NCBI RefSeq assembly: GCF_041296385.1
Contig: NW_027183981.1
Coordinates: 372,001-436,000 of the forward strand
From: Aphelocoma coerulescens
Lineage: Eukaryota > Chordata > Aves > Passeriformes > Corvidae
Reading direction: 5' to 3'
DNA: 64,000 nt
Below the pieces are notes generated by a model. That model saw nothing but the letters and a program-made list of their open reading frames with translations, had not been told where the DNA came from and ran no database searches. Positions 9,087-21,494 of this stretch are shown here, piece after piece. Every line of letters begins with the position of its first letter. Within the stretch, counting starts at the first letter, position 1. The position numbers were made by a program, and so were the translations under genes.

Positions 9087-11054
9087 CTCTCCTGGGAGCC
9101 ACGGGTCACAAAGCACCGTGGGCTCTGTGCAGCCCCGCTGTGTCACAATGGCCGCTGGCTTCCACGAGCCCCCGCAGTGTCCCAGTGGGCCCCGTGGCTT
9201 TAGGAGTGGGTGGCTGGGAGTTGGTGCCAGCGGCTGGGGGAGCAGCAGCAGGGACTGTGTGTGGACAGTGCCATGGCCACTTGTGTGGCCACTGGTGTCT
9301 CTGTGCCAGGCACAGCCGTGGTGTGTAACACCGGCTCTGGGTCCTTTGGCTGTGCAGGTGGCAGTCACGGCCTGGAGCAGGGCTGCTCCCGGGGGACAGC
9401 CTGGGGCAGGAGGCTGCTGGAGATTCATTCCCCACACTCCTTGTCATGAGGTGCTCAGAGTGATTGGAAAGGCTGTTGGCAGCAGGCAGTTCTCTGGGTT
9501 CAAGCTGTGGAGCTGTCAGCGGGAATGCAAAGGCCAAGCTGGTGAGCCTTTTGTCCTGGTGCCTTTAGTGTGTGAGCAGTCCCTGGTGCCGTTGTCTTTG
9601 GATCCTGAGTGTGGGAGAGGCAAGGCTTAGGATGGTGCGTAGAGCTGAGAAGGAAAGTGCCGAGAGCAGCGTGTGTGCTGCTGCTTTGAGGGGTGCAGTT
9701 GAAGTTGTAGGCAGCAAGAGCTTTCTCAGCTGGCCCTTTTGTGAGCTCTGCTTTTGCCAGATGACTTCCATCTTACCCTCTTACCATCTTAGCCTCTCAT
9801 TTTTGCATATCCCAAACCCCCTTCCAAACATCCAGCAGCTGCTTGTAAAGAAGAAGTCCTAGAACAAAAAGCCAGTGCTGCCTTTCATAGCCCCTTTGCT
9901 GTCTATGAAGTAGAGGAAAGAAGCTAGTGAGACGCACTTTCTTTCTCAACTCCATAGAGCGCATCCTTCTCTCAAGGTGGCAGAGTCCTTGGCGGAAGTG
10001 AAGCATCTGCAGCTGCAGTTCAGACTGAGAGATGTGCCAGGACAGGAAACATTTGCTGACCTTCCCTGTTCCCTGTGCAACATGATTCTCGCATCCCAGT
10101 CACTTTCACATACCTTCGGTATCCCTGAGTCCAAGCAGCTAAAGCTCACAGAGACAGAAGTGTCAGGAAGGAAAACGTTGCAAAAGCACCCCCTTCTCTT
10201 ATCAGCATATAAATTGTGCACAACAGGCTGCGGCACCGAACCTTCCTTCTCAGATAGACATGCCATCACACTTTTCACTCTTGCAGCTCGGTTGAAAAGC
10301 TCCAGCAGCTGCTCCCGCAATAGCAAAAGGTTCTAGAAGTGAAAGCCAGTTTGGGGCTGCACCTTCTCCTTGCCGCATGTAAGCCACACCAAACTCCCTG
10401 ATGCACTCTGTCCTCCCCTTCTCAAAGGAGTAGACGGTGGCATCAGGACACACCTGTGTCCCAGCAGCTGGGTGCCCAGCCGGGAGCAGGAGCAGGGCTG
10501 GGGCTGCTCCCAAAGTTGCCCCGCCCCAATGCCAGAGCCGGACATATGCTGAGGGGGGGCTGGATCAGGCTTTATTGTCCAGCTGCATGCCAGGAGTGAG
10601 CACAAAATCTACCTGCATTCTCTGCAGCATGCCATCCTGGAGCAGAGCCATTGCCAAAGGAAGCCGTGAGCCCGTGCCAAGCCAGTGCCGGAGTGGGATC
10701 CTAGCAGCACCTGTGGAAGCCGGGAGAGAGGAGCCCACCTGGAGCAGGTTCGTGCAGGATTAATCATCCCGTGGCTTCCCACCAGGGTCCTGTTGCTTCC
10801 AAAAGGCCCCACAGTGTCACTGTGGCCCCTCGGTTCCACCAGGTTCCATAGCGTCACTGTGGTGCCCAGGGTTCCGTCAGCTTCGCCAGCATCCCCACGG
10901 TCTGCAGAGCTCCCCGAGCTTCTGTGGTGTCACAGTGGAGGCAGGGTTGCATCAGGTTCCATAGCATCAGCACGGTCTCCAGGGCTCCCCTGAGCTTCTG
11001 TGGTGGTGTCACAGAGGAGCCAGGCTTCCTTGTAGTTCCCCAGCATCACAAAGG
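9087..11054 (+). repeat. Macrosatellite unit 5 (1968 bp, 2 monomers), HOR A position 4
   Basis: Short class with array a-T, G at offset 456 and G at offset 1094 (TTGCAAAAG). I saw no difference from units 17 and 26. Confidence 0.97.
10890..11043 (+). repeat. 75-bp minisatellite of unit 5: a-T
   Basis: Minimal array of one 75-bp and one 79-bp monomer. Confidence 0.95.
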
Positions 11055-13247
11055 CTCTCCTGGGAGCCACGGGTCACAAAGCACCGTGGGCTCTGTGCAG
11101 CCCCGCTGTGTCACAATGGCCGCTGGCTTCCACGAGCCCCCGCAGTGTCCCAGTGGGCCCCGTGGCTTTAGGAGTGGGTGGCTGGGAGTTGGTGCCAGCG
11201 GCTGGGGGAGCAGCAGCAGGGACTGTGTGTGGACAGTGCCATGGCCACTTGTGTGGCCACTGGTGTCTCTGTGCCAGGCACAGCCGTGGTGTGTAACACC
11301 GGCTCTGGGTCCTTTGGCTGTGCAGGTGGCAGTCACGGCCTGGAGCAGGGCTGCTCCCGGGGGACAGCCTGGGGCAGGAGGCTGCTGGAGATTCATTCCC
11401 CACACTCCTTGTCATGAGGTGCTCAGAGTGATTGGAAAGGCTGTTGGCAGCAGGCAGTTCTCTGGGTTCAAGCTGTGGAGCTGTCAGCGGGAATGCAAAG
11501 GCCAAGCTGCTGAGCCTTTTGTCCTGGTGCCTTTAGTGTGTGAGCAGTCCCTGGTGCCGTTGTCTTTGGATCCTGAGTGTGGGAGAGGCAAGGCTTAGGA
11601 TGGTGCGTAGAGCTGAGAAGGAAAGTGCCGAGAGCAGCGTGTGTGCTGCTGCTTTGAGGGGTGCAGTTGAAGTTGTAGGCAGCAAGAGCTTTCTCAGCTG
11701 GCCCTTTTGTGAGCTCTGCTTTTGCCAGATGACTTCCATCTTACCCTCTTACCATCTTAGCCTCTCATTTTTGCATATCCCAAACCCCCTTCCAAACATC
11801 CAGCAGCTGCTTGTAAAGAAGAAGTCCTAGAACAAAAAGCCAGTGCTGCCTTTCATAGCCCCTTTGCTGTCTATGAAGTAGAGGAAAGAAGCTAGTGAGA
11901 CGCACTTTCTTTCTCAACTCCATAGAGCGCATCCTTCTCTCAAGGTGGCAGAGTCCTTGGCGGAAGTGAAGCATCTGCAGCTGCAGTTCAGACTGAGAGA
12001 TGTGCCAGGACAGGAAACATTTGCTGACCTTCCCTGTTCCCTGTGCAACATGATTCTCGCATCCCAGTCACTTTCACATACCTTCGGTATCCCTGAGTCC
12101 AAGCAGCTAAAGCTCACAGAGACAGAAGTGTCAGGAAGGAAAACGTTCCAAAAGCACCCCCTTCTCTTATCAGCATATAAATTGTGCACAACAGGCTGCG
12201 GCACCGAACCTTCCTTCTCAGATAGACATGCCATCACACTTTTCACTCTTGCAGCTCGGTTGAAAAGCTCCAGCAGCTGCTCCCGCAATAGCAAAAGGTT
12301 CTAGAAGTGAAAGCCAGTTTGGGGCTGCACCTTCTCCTTGCCGCATGTAAGCCACACCAAACTCCCTGATGCACTCTGTCCTCCCCTTCTCAAAGGAGTA
12401 GACGGTGGCATCAGGACACACCTGTGTCCCAGCAGCTGGGTGCCCAGCCGGGAGCAGGAGCAGGGCTGGGGCTGCTCCCAAAGTTGCCCCGCCCCAATGC
12501 CAGAGCCGGACATATGCTGAGGGGGGGCTGGATCAGGCTTTATTGTCCAGCTGCATGCCAGGAGTGAGCACAAAATCTACCTGCATTCTCTGCAGCATGC
12601 CATCCTGGAGCAGAGCCATTGCCAAAGGAAGCCGTGAGCCCGTGCCAAGCCAGTGCCGGAGTGGGATCCTAGCAGCACCTGTGGAAGCCGGGAGAGAGGA
12701 GCCCACCTGGAGCAGGTTCGTGCAGGATTAATCATCCCGTGGCTTCCCACCAGGGTCCTGTTGCTTCCAAAAGGCCCCACAGTGTCACTGTGGCCCCTCG
12801 GTTCCACCAGGTTCCATAGCGTCACTGTGGTGCCCAGGGTTCCGTCAGCTTCGCCAGCATCCCCACGGTCTGCAGAGCTCCCCGAGCTTCTGTGGTGTCA
12901 CAGTGGAGGCAGGGTTGCATCAGGTTCCATAGCATCAGCACGGTCTCCAGGGCTCCCAGAGGTTCTGTGGTGTCACAGTGGAGGCAGGGTTGCATCAGGT
13001 TCCATAGCATCACCACAGTCTCCAGGGCTCCCTGAGCTTCTGTGGTGTCACAGTGGAGGCAGGGTTGCATCAGGTTCCATAGCATCAGCACGGTCTCCAG
13101 GGCTCCAAGAGCTTCTGTGGTGTCACAGAGGAGGCAGGGTTGCATCAGGTTCAATAGCATCAGCACGGTCTCCAGGGCTCCCCTGAGCTTCTGTGGTGGT
13201 GTCACAGAGGAGCCAGGCTTCCTTGTAGTTCCCCAGCATCACAAAGG
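11055..13247 (+). repeat. Macrosatellite unit 6 (2193 bp, 5 monomers), HOR A position 5
   Basis: C at offset 456 and C at offset 1094. Equivalent to units 18 and 27. It begins the first of two related three-unit blocks (6-8 and 9-11). Confidence 0.97.
12858..13236 (+). repeat. 75-bp minisatellite of unit 6: a-b-c-d-T
   Basis: Five monomers; lacks the b' copy of the six-monomer arrays. Confidence 0.96.
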
Positions 13248-15215
13248 CTCTCCTGGGAGCCACGGGTCACAAAGCACCGTGGGCTCTGTGCAGCCCCGCT
13301 GTGTCACAATGGCCGCTGGCTTCCACGAGCCCCCGCAGTGTCCCAGTGGGCCCCGTGGCTTTAGGAGTGGGTGGCTGGGAGTTGGTGCCAGCGGCTGGGG
13401 GAGCAGCAGCAGGGACTGTGTGTGGACAGTGCCATGGCCACTTGTGTGGCCACTGGTGTCTCTGTGCCAGGCACAGCCGTGGTGTGTAACACCGGCTCTG
13501 GGTCCTTTGGCTGTGCAGGTGGCAGTCACGGCCTGGAGCAGGGCTGCTCCCGGGGGACAGCCTGGGGCAGGAGGCTGCTGGAGATTCATTCCCCACACTC
13601 CTTGTCATGAGGTGCTCAGAGTGATTGGAAAGGCTGTTGGCAGCAGGCAGTTCTCTGGGTTCAAGCTGTGGAGCTGTCAGCGGGAATGCAAAGGCCAAGC
13701 TGGTGAGCCTTTTGTCCTGGTGCCTTTAGTGTATGAGCAGTCCCTGGTGCCGTTGTCTTTGGATCCTGAGTGTGGGAGAGGCAAGGCTTAGGATGGTGCG
13801 TAGAGCTGAGAAGGAAAGTGCCGAGAGCAGCGTGTGTGCTGCTGCTTTGAGGGGTGCAGTTGAAGTTGTAGGCAGCAAGAGCTTTCTCAGCTGGCCCTTT
13901 TGTGAGCTCTGCTTTTGCCAGATGACTTCCATCTTACCCTCTTACCATCTTAGCCTCTCATTTTTGCATATCCCAAACCCCCTTCCAAACATCCAGCAGC
14001 TGCTTGTAAAGAAGAAGTCCTAGAACAAAAAGCCAGTGCTGCCTTTCATAGCCCCTTTGCTGTCTATGAAGTAGAGGAAAGAAGCTAGTGAGACGCACTT
14101 TCTTTCTCAACTCCATAGAGCGCATCCTTCTCTCAAGGTGGCAGAGTCCTTGGCGGAAGTGAAGCATCTGCAGCTGCAGTTCAGACTGAGAGATGTGCCA
14201 GGACAGGAAACATTTGCTGACCTTCCCTGTTCCCTGTGCAACATGATTCTCGCATCCCAGTCACTTTCACATACCTTCGGTATCCCTGAGTCCAAGCAGC
14301 TAAAGCTCACAGAGACAGAAGTGTCAGGAAGGAAAACGTTGCAAAAGCACCCCCTTCTCTTATCAGCATATAAATTGTGCACAACAGGCTGCGGCACCGA
14401 ACCTTCCTTCTCAGATAGACATGCCATCACACTTTTCACTCTTGCAGCTCGGTTGAAAAGCTCCAGCAGCTGCTCCCGCAATAGCAAAAGGTTCTAGAAG
14501 TGAAAGCCAGTTTGGGGCTGCACCTTCTCCTTGCCGCATGTAAGCCACACCAAACTCCCTGATGCACTCTGTCCTCCCCTTCTCAAAGGAGTAGACGGTG
14601 GCATCAGGACACACCTGTGTCCCAGCAGCTGGGTGCCCAGCCGGGAGCAGGAGCAGGGCTGGGGCTGCTCCCAAAGTTGCCCCGCCCCAATGCCAGAGCC
14701 GGACATATGCTGAGGGGGGGCTGGATCAGGCTTTATTGTCCAGCTGCATGCCAGGAGTGAGCACAAAATCTACCTGCATTCTCTGCAGCATGCCATCCTG
14801 GAGCAGAGCCATTGCCAAAGGAAGCCGTGAGCCCGTGCCAAGCCAGTGCCGGAGTGGGATCCTAGCAGCACCTGTGGAAGCCGGGAGAGAGGAGCCCACC
14901 TGGAGCAGGTTCGTGCAGGATTAATCATCCCGTGGCTTCCCACCAGGGTCCTGTTGCTTCCAAAAGGCCCCACAGTGTCACTGTGGCCCCTCGGTTCCAC
15001 CAGGTTCCATAGCGTCACTGTGGTGCCCAGGGTTCCGTCAGCTTCGCCAGCATCCCCACGGTCTGCAGAGCTCCCCGAGCTTCTGTGGTGTCACAGTGGA
15101 GGCAGGGTTGCATCAGGTTCCATAGCATCAGCACGGTCTCCAGGGCTCCCCTGAGCTTCTGTGGTGGTGTCACAGAGGAGCCAGGCTTCCTTGTAGTTCC
15201 CCAGCATCACAAAGG
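13248..15215 (+). repeat. Macrosatellite unit 7 (1968 bp, 2 monomers), HOR A position 6
   Basis: Short class with G at offset 456, G at offset 1094 and the marker A at 13733 (GTATGAGCAG). That A is shared only with units 10, 19, 22 and 28. Confidence 0.97.
15051..15204 (+). repeat. 75-bp minisatellite of unit 7: a-T
   Basis: Minimal two-monomer array. Confidence 0.95.
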
Positions 15216-17333
15216 CTCTCCTGGGAGCCACGGGTCACAAAGCACCGTGGGCTCTGTGCAGCCCCGCTGTGTCACAATGGCCGCTGGCTTCCACGAGCCC
15301 CCGCAGTGTCCCAGTGGGCCCCGTGGCTTTAGGAGTGGGTGGCTGGGAGTTGGTGCCAGCGGCTGGGGGAGCAGCAGCAGGGACTGTGTGTGGACAGTGC
15401 CATGGCCACTTGTGTGGCCACTGGTGTCTCTGTGCCAGGCACAGCCGTGGTGTGTAACACCGGCTCTGGGTCCTTTGGCTGTGCAGGTGGCAGTCACGGC
15501 CTGGAGCAGGGCTGCTCCCGGGGGACAGCCTGGGGCAGGAGGCTGCTGGAGATTCATTCCCCACACTCCTTGTCATGAGGTGCTCAGAGTGATTGGAAAG
15601 GCTGTTGGCAGCAGGCAGTTCTCTGGGTTCAAGCTGTGGAGCTGTCAGCGGGAATGCAAAGGCCAAGCTGCTGAGCCTTTTGTCCTGGTGCCTTTAGTGT
15701 GTGAGCAGTCCCTGGTGCCGTTGTCTTTGGATCCTGAGTGTGGGAGAGGCAAGGCTTAGGATGGTGCGTAGAGCTGAGAAGGAAAGTGCCGAGAGCAGCG
15801 TGTGTGCTGCTGCTTTGAGGGGTGCAGTTGAAGTTGTAGGCAGCAAGAGCTTTCTCAGCTGGCCCTTTTGTGAGCTCTGCTTTTGCCAGATGACTTCCAT
15901 CTTACCCTCTTACCATCTTAGCCTCTCATTTTTGCATATCCCAAACCCCCTTCCAAACATCCAGCAGCTGCTTGTAAAGAAGAAGTCCTAGAACAAAAAG
16001 CCAGTGCTGCCTTTCATAGCCCCTTTGCTGTCTATGAAGTAGAGGAAAGAAGCTAGTGAGACGCACTTTCTTTCTCAACTCCATAGAGCGCATCCTTCTC
16101 TCAAGGTGGCAGAGTCCTTGGCGGAAGTGAAGCATCTGCAGCTGCAGTTCAGACTGAGAGATGTGCCAGGACAGGAAACATTTGCTGACCTTCCCTGTTC
16201 CCTGTGCAACATGATTCTCGCATCCCAGTCACTTTCACATACCTTCGGTATCCCTGAGTCCAAGCAGCTAAAGCTCACAGAGACAGAAGTGTCAGGAAGG
16301 AAAACGTTCCAAAAGCACCCCCTTCTCTTATCAGCATATAAATTGTGCACAACAGGCTGCGGCACCGAACCTTCCTTCTCAGATAGACATGCCATCACAC
16401 TTTTCACTCTTGCAGCTCGGTTGAAAAGCTCCAGCAGCTGCTCCCGCAATAGCAAAAGGTTCTAGAAGTGAAAGCCAGTTTGGGGCTGCACCTTCTCCTT
16501 GCCGCATGTAAGCCACACCAAACTCCCTGATGCACTCTGTCCTCCCCTTCTCAAAGGAGTAGACGGTGGCATCAGGACACACCTGTGTCCCAGCAGCTGG
16601 GTGCCCAGCCGGGAGCAGGAGCAGGGCTGGGGCTGCTCCCAAAGTTGCCCCGCCCCAATGCCAGAGCCGGACATATGCTGAGGGGGGGCTGGATCAGGCT
16701 TTATTGTCCAGCTGCATGCCAGGAGTGAGCACAAAATCTACCTGCATTCTCTGCAGCATGCCATCCTGGAGCAGAGCCATTGCCAAAGGAAGCCGTGAGC
16801 CCGTGCCAAGCCAGTGCCGGAGTGGGATCCTAGCAGCACCTGTGGAAGCCGGGAGAGAGGAGCCCACCTGGAGCAGGTTCGTGCAGGATTAATCATCCCG
16901 TGGCTTCCCACCAGGGTCCTGTTGCTTCCAAAAGGCCCCACAGTGTCACTGTGGCCCCTCGGTTCCACCAGGTTCCATAGCGTCACTGTGGTGCCCAGGG
17001 TTCCGTCAGCTTCGCCAGCATCCCCACGGTCTGCAGAGCTCCCCGAGCTTCTGTGGTGTCACAGTGGAGGCAGGGTTGCATCAGGTTCCATAGCATCAGC
17101 ACGGTCTCCAGGGCTCCCAGAGGTTCTGTGGTGTCACAGTGGAGGCAGGGTTGCATCAGGTTCCATAGCATCCCCACGGTCTGCAGAGCTCCCCGAGCTT
17201 CTGTGGTGTCACAGTGGAGGCAGGGTTGCATCAGGTTCCATAGCATCAGCACGGTCTCCAGGGCTCCCCTGAGCTTCTGTGGTGGTGTCACAGAGGAGCC
17301 AGGCTTCCTTGTAGTTCCCCAGCATCACAAAGG
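15216..17333 (+). repeat. Macrosatellite unit 8 (2118 bp, 4 monomers), HOR A position 7
   Basis: The array is a-b-a-T: the normally unique first monomer (CATCCCCACGG) occurs twice, 150 bp apart. Same in units 20 and 29. C at offset 456. Confidence 0.97.
17019..17322 (+). repeat. 75-bp minisatellite of unit 8: a-b-a-T
   Basis: The a monomer recurs at 17169. Its CATCCCCACGGTCTGCAGAG start is otherwise found only at array starts. Confidence 0.96.
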
Positions 17334-19526
17334 CTCTCCTGGGAGCCACGGGTCACAAAGCACCGTGGGCTCTGTGCAGCCCCGCTGTGTCACAATGGCC
17401 GCTGGCTTCCACGAGCCCCCGCAGTGTCCCAGTGGGCCCCGTGGCTTTAGGAGTGGGTGGCTGGGAGTTGGTGCCAGCGGCTGGGGGAGCAGCAGCAGGG
17501 ACTGTGTGTGGACAGTGCCATGGCCACTTGTGTGGCCACTGGTGTCTCTGTGCCAGGCACAGCCGTGGTGTGTAACACCGGCTCTGGGTCCTTTGGCTGT
17601 GCAGGTGGCAGTCACGGCCTGGAGCAGGGCTGCTCCCGGGGGACAGCCTGGGGCAGGAGGCTGCTGGAGATTCATTCCCCACACTCCTTGTCATGAGGTG
17701 CTCAGAGTGATTGGAAAGGCTGTTGGCAGCAGGCAGTTCTCTGGGTTCAAGCTGTGGAGCTGTCAGCGGGAATGCAAAGGCCAAGCTGCTGAGCCTTTTG
17801 TCCTGGTGCCTTTAGTGTGTGAGCAGTCCCTGGTGCCGTTGTCTTTGGATCCTGAGTGTGGGAGAGGCAAGGCTTAGGATGGTGCGTAGAGCTGAGAAGG
17901 AAAGTGCCGAGAGCAGCGTGTGTGCTGCTGCTTTGAGGGGTGCAGTTGAAGTTGTAGGCAGCAAGAGCTTTCTCAGCTGGCCCTTTTGTGAGCTCTGCTT
18001 TTGCCAGATGACTTCCATCTTACCCTCTTACCATCTTAGCCTCTCATTTTTGCATATCCCAAACCCCCTTCCAAACATCCAGCAGCTGCTTGTAAAGAAG
18101 AAGTCCTAGAACAAAAAGCCAGTGCTGCCTTTCATAGCCCCTTTGCTGTCTATGAAGTAGAGGAAAGAAGCTAGTGAGACGCACTTTCTTTCTCAACTCC
18201 ATAGAGCGCATCCTTCTCTCAAGGTGGCAGAGTCCTTGGCGGAAGTGAAGCATCTGCAGCTGCAGTTCAGACTGAGAGATGTGCCAGGACAGGAAACATT
18301 TGCTGACCTTCCCTGTTCCCTGTGCAACATGATTCTCGCATCCCAGTCACTTTCACATACCTTCGGTATCCCTGAGTCCAAGCAGCTAAAGCTCACAGAG
18401 ACAGAAGTGTCAGGAAGGAAAACGTTCCAAAAGCACCCCCTTCTCTTATCAGCATATAAATTGTGCACAACAGGCTGCGGCACCGAACCTTCCTTCTCAG
18501 ATAGACATGCCATCACACTTTTCACTCTTGCAGCTCGGTTGAAAAGCTCCAGCAGCTGCTCCCGCAATAGCAAAAGGTTCTAGAAGTGAAAGCCAGTTTG
18601 GGGCTGCACCTTCTCCTTGCCGCATGTAAGCCACACCAAACTCCCTGATGCACTCTGTCCTCCCCTTCTCAAAGGAGTAGACGGTGGCATCAGGACACAC
18701 CTGTGTCCCAGCAGCTGGGTGCCCAGCCGGGAGCAGGAGCAGGGCTGGGGCTGCTCCCAAAGTTGCCCCGCCCCAATGCCAGAGCCGGACATATGCTGAG
18801 GGGGGGCTGGATCAGGCTTTATTGTCCAGCTGCATGCCAGGAGTGAGCACAAAATCTACCTGCATTCTCTGCAGCATGCCATCCTGGAGCAGAGCCATTG
18901 CCAAAGGAAGCCGTGAGCCCGTGCCAAGCCAGTGCCGGAGTGGGATCCTAGCAGCACCTGTGGAAGCCGGGAGAGAGGAGCCCACCTGGAGCAGGTTCGT
19001 GCAGGATTAATCATCCCGTGGCTTCCCACCAGGGTCCTGTTGCTTCCAAAAGGCCCCACAGTGTCACTGTGGCCCCTCGGTTCCACCAGGTTCCATAGCG
19101 TCACTGTGGTGCCCAGGGTTCCGTCAGCTTCGCCAGCATCCCCACGGTCTGCAGAGCTCCCCGAGCTTCTGTGGTGTCACAGTGGAGGCAGGGTTGCATC
19201 AGGTTCCATAGCATCAGCACGGTCTCCAGGGCTCCCAGAGGTTCTGTGGTGTCACAGTGGAGGCAGGGTTGCATCAGGTTCCATAGCATCACCACAGTCT
19301 CCAGGGCTCCCTGAGGTTCTGTGGTGTCACAGTGGAGGCAGGGTTGCATCAGGTTCCATAGCATCAGCACGGTCTCCAGGGCTCCAAGAGCTTCTGTGGT
19401 GTCACAGAGGAGGCAGGGTTGCATCAGGTTCAATAGCATCAGCACGGTCTCCAGGGCTCCCCTGAGCTTCTGTGGTGGTGTCACAGAGGAGCCAGGCTTC
19501 CTTGTAGTTCCCCAGCATCACAAAGG
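17334..19526 (+). repeat. Macrosatellite unit 9 (2193 bp, 5 monomers), HOR A position 8
   Basis: The third monomer has CCCTGAGGTTC, a c/b mosaic, with CACAGTGG. Units 21 and 30 have the same mosaic but CACAGAGG. C at offset 456. Confidence 0.97.
19137..19515 (+). repeat. 75-bp minisatellite of unit 9: a-b-c/b-d-T
   Basis: The third monomer begins as c (CATCACCACAG) but has GAGGTTC from b and CACAGTGG. Confidence 0.96.
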
Positions 19527-21494
19527 CTCTCCTGGGAGCCACGGGTCACAAAGCACCGTGGGCTCTGTGCAGCCCCGCTGTGTCACAATGGCCGCTGGCT
19601 TCCACGAGCCCCCGCAGTGTCCCAGTGGGCCCCGTGGCTTTAGGAGTGGGTGGCTGGGAGTTGGTGCCAGCGGCTGGGGGAGCAGCAGCAGGGACTGTGT
19701 GTGGACAGTGCCATGGCCACTTGTGTGGCCACTGGTGTCTCTGTGCCAGGCACAGCCGTGGTGTGTAACACCGGCTCTGGGTCCTTTGGCTGTGCAGGTG
19801 GCAGTCACGGCCTGGAGCAGGGCTGCTCCCGGGGGACAGCCTGGGGCAGGAGGCTGCTGGAGATTCATTCCCCACACTCCTTGTCATGAGGTGCTCAGAG
19901 TGATTGGAAAGGCTGTTGGCAGCAGGCAGTTCTCTGGGTTCAAGCTGTGGAGCTGTCAGCGGGAATGCAAAGGCCAAGCTGGTGAGCCTTTTGTCCTGGT
20001 GCCTTTAGTGTATGAGCAGTCCCTGGTGCCGTTGTCTTTGGATCCTGAGTGTGGGAGAGGCAAGGCTTAGGATGGTGCGTAGAGCTGAGAAGGAAAGTGC
20101 CGAGAGCAGCGTGTGTGCTGCTGCTTTGAGGGGTGCAGTTGAAGTTGTAGGCAGCAAGAGCTTTCTCAGCTGGCCCTTTTGTGAGCTCTGCTTTTGCCAG
20201 ATGACTTCCATCTTACCCTCTTACCATCTTAGCCTCTCATTTTTGCATATCCCAAACCCCCTTCCAAACATCCAGCAGCTGCTTGTAAAGAAGAAGTCCT
20301 AGAACAAAAAGCCAGTGCTGCCTTTCATAGCCCCTTTGCTGTCTATGAAGTAGAGGAAAGAAGCTAGTGAGACGCACTTTCTTTCTCAACTCCATAGAGC
20401 GCATCCTTCTCTCAAGGTGGCAGAGTCCTTGGCGGAAGTGAAGCATCTGCAGCTGCAGTTCAGACTGAGAGATGTGCCAGGACAGGAAACATTTGCTGAC
20501 CTTCCCTGTTCCCTGTGCAACATGATTCTCGCATCCCAGTCACTTTCACATACCTTCGGTATCCCTGAGTCCAAGCAGCTAAAGCTCACAGAGACAGAAG
20601 TGTCAGGAAGGAAAACGTTGCAAAAGCACCCCCTTCTCTTATCAGCATATAAATTGTGCACAACAGGCTGCGGCACCGAACCTTCCTTCTCAGATAGACA
20701 TGCCATCACACTTTTCACTCTTGCAGCTCGGTTGAAAAGCTCCAGCAGCTGCTCCCGCAATAGCAAAAGGTTCTAGAAGTGAAAGCCAGTTTGGGGCTGC
20801 ACCTTCTCCTTGCCGCATGTAAGCCACACCAAACTCCCTGATGCACTCTGTCCTCCCCTTCTCAAAGGAGTAGACGGTGGCATCAGGACACACCTGTGTC
20901 CCAGCAGCTGGGTGCCCAGCCGGGAGCAGGAGCAGGGCTGGGGCTGCTCCCAAAGTTGCCCCGCCCCAATGCCAGAGCCGGACATATGCTGAGGGGGGGC
21001 TGGATCAGGCTTTATTGTCCAGCTGCATGCCAGGAGTGAGCACAAAATCTACCTGCATTCTCTGCAGCATGCCATCCTGGAGCAGAGCCATTGCCAAAGG
21101 AAGCCGTGAGCCCGTGCCAAGCCAGTGCCGGAGTGGGATCCTAGCAGCACCTGTGGAAGCCGGGAGAGAGGAGCCCACCTGGAGCAGGTTCGTGCAGGAT
21201 TAATCATCCCGTGGCTTCCCACCAGGGTCCTGTTGCTTCCAAAAGGCCCCACAGTGTCACTGTGGCCCCTCGGTTCCACCAGGTTCCATAGCGTCACTGT
21301 GGTGCCCAGGGTTCCGTCAGCTTCGCCAGCATCCCCACGGTCTGCAGAGCTCCCCGAGCTTCTGTGGTGTCACAGTGGAGGCAGGGTTGCATCAGGTTCC
21401 ATAGCATCAGCACGGTCTCCAGGGCTCCCCTGAGCTTCTGTGGTGGTGTCACAGAGGAGCCAGGCTTCCTTGTAGTTCCCCAGCATCACAAAGG
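19527..21494 (+). repeat. Macrosatellite unit 10 (1968 bp, 2 monomers), HOR A position 9
   Basis: Carries the same marker set as unit 7 (offset 486 A, 456 G, 1094 G). It is the second member of the nested duplication. Confidence 0.97.
21330..21483 (+). repeat. 75-bp minisatellite of unit 10: a-T
   Basis: Minimal two-monomer array. Confidence 0.95.
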
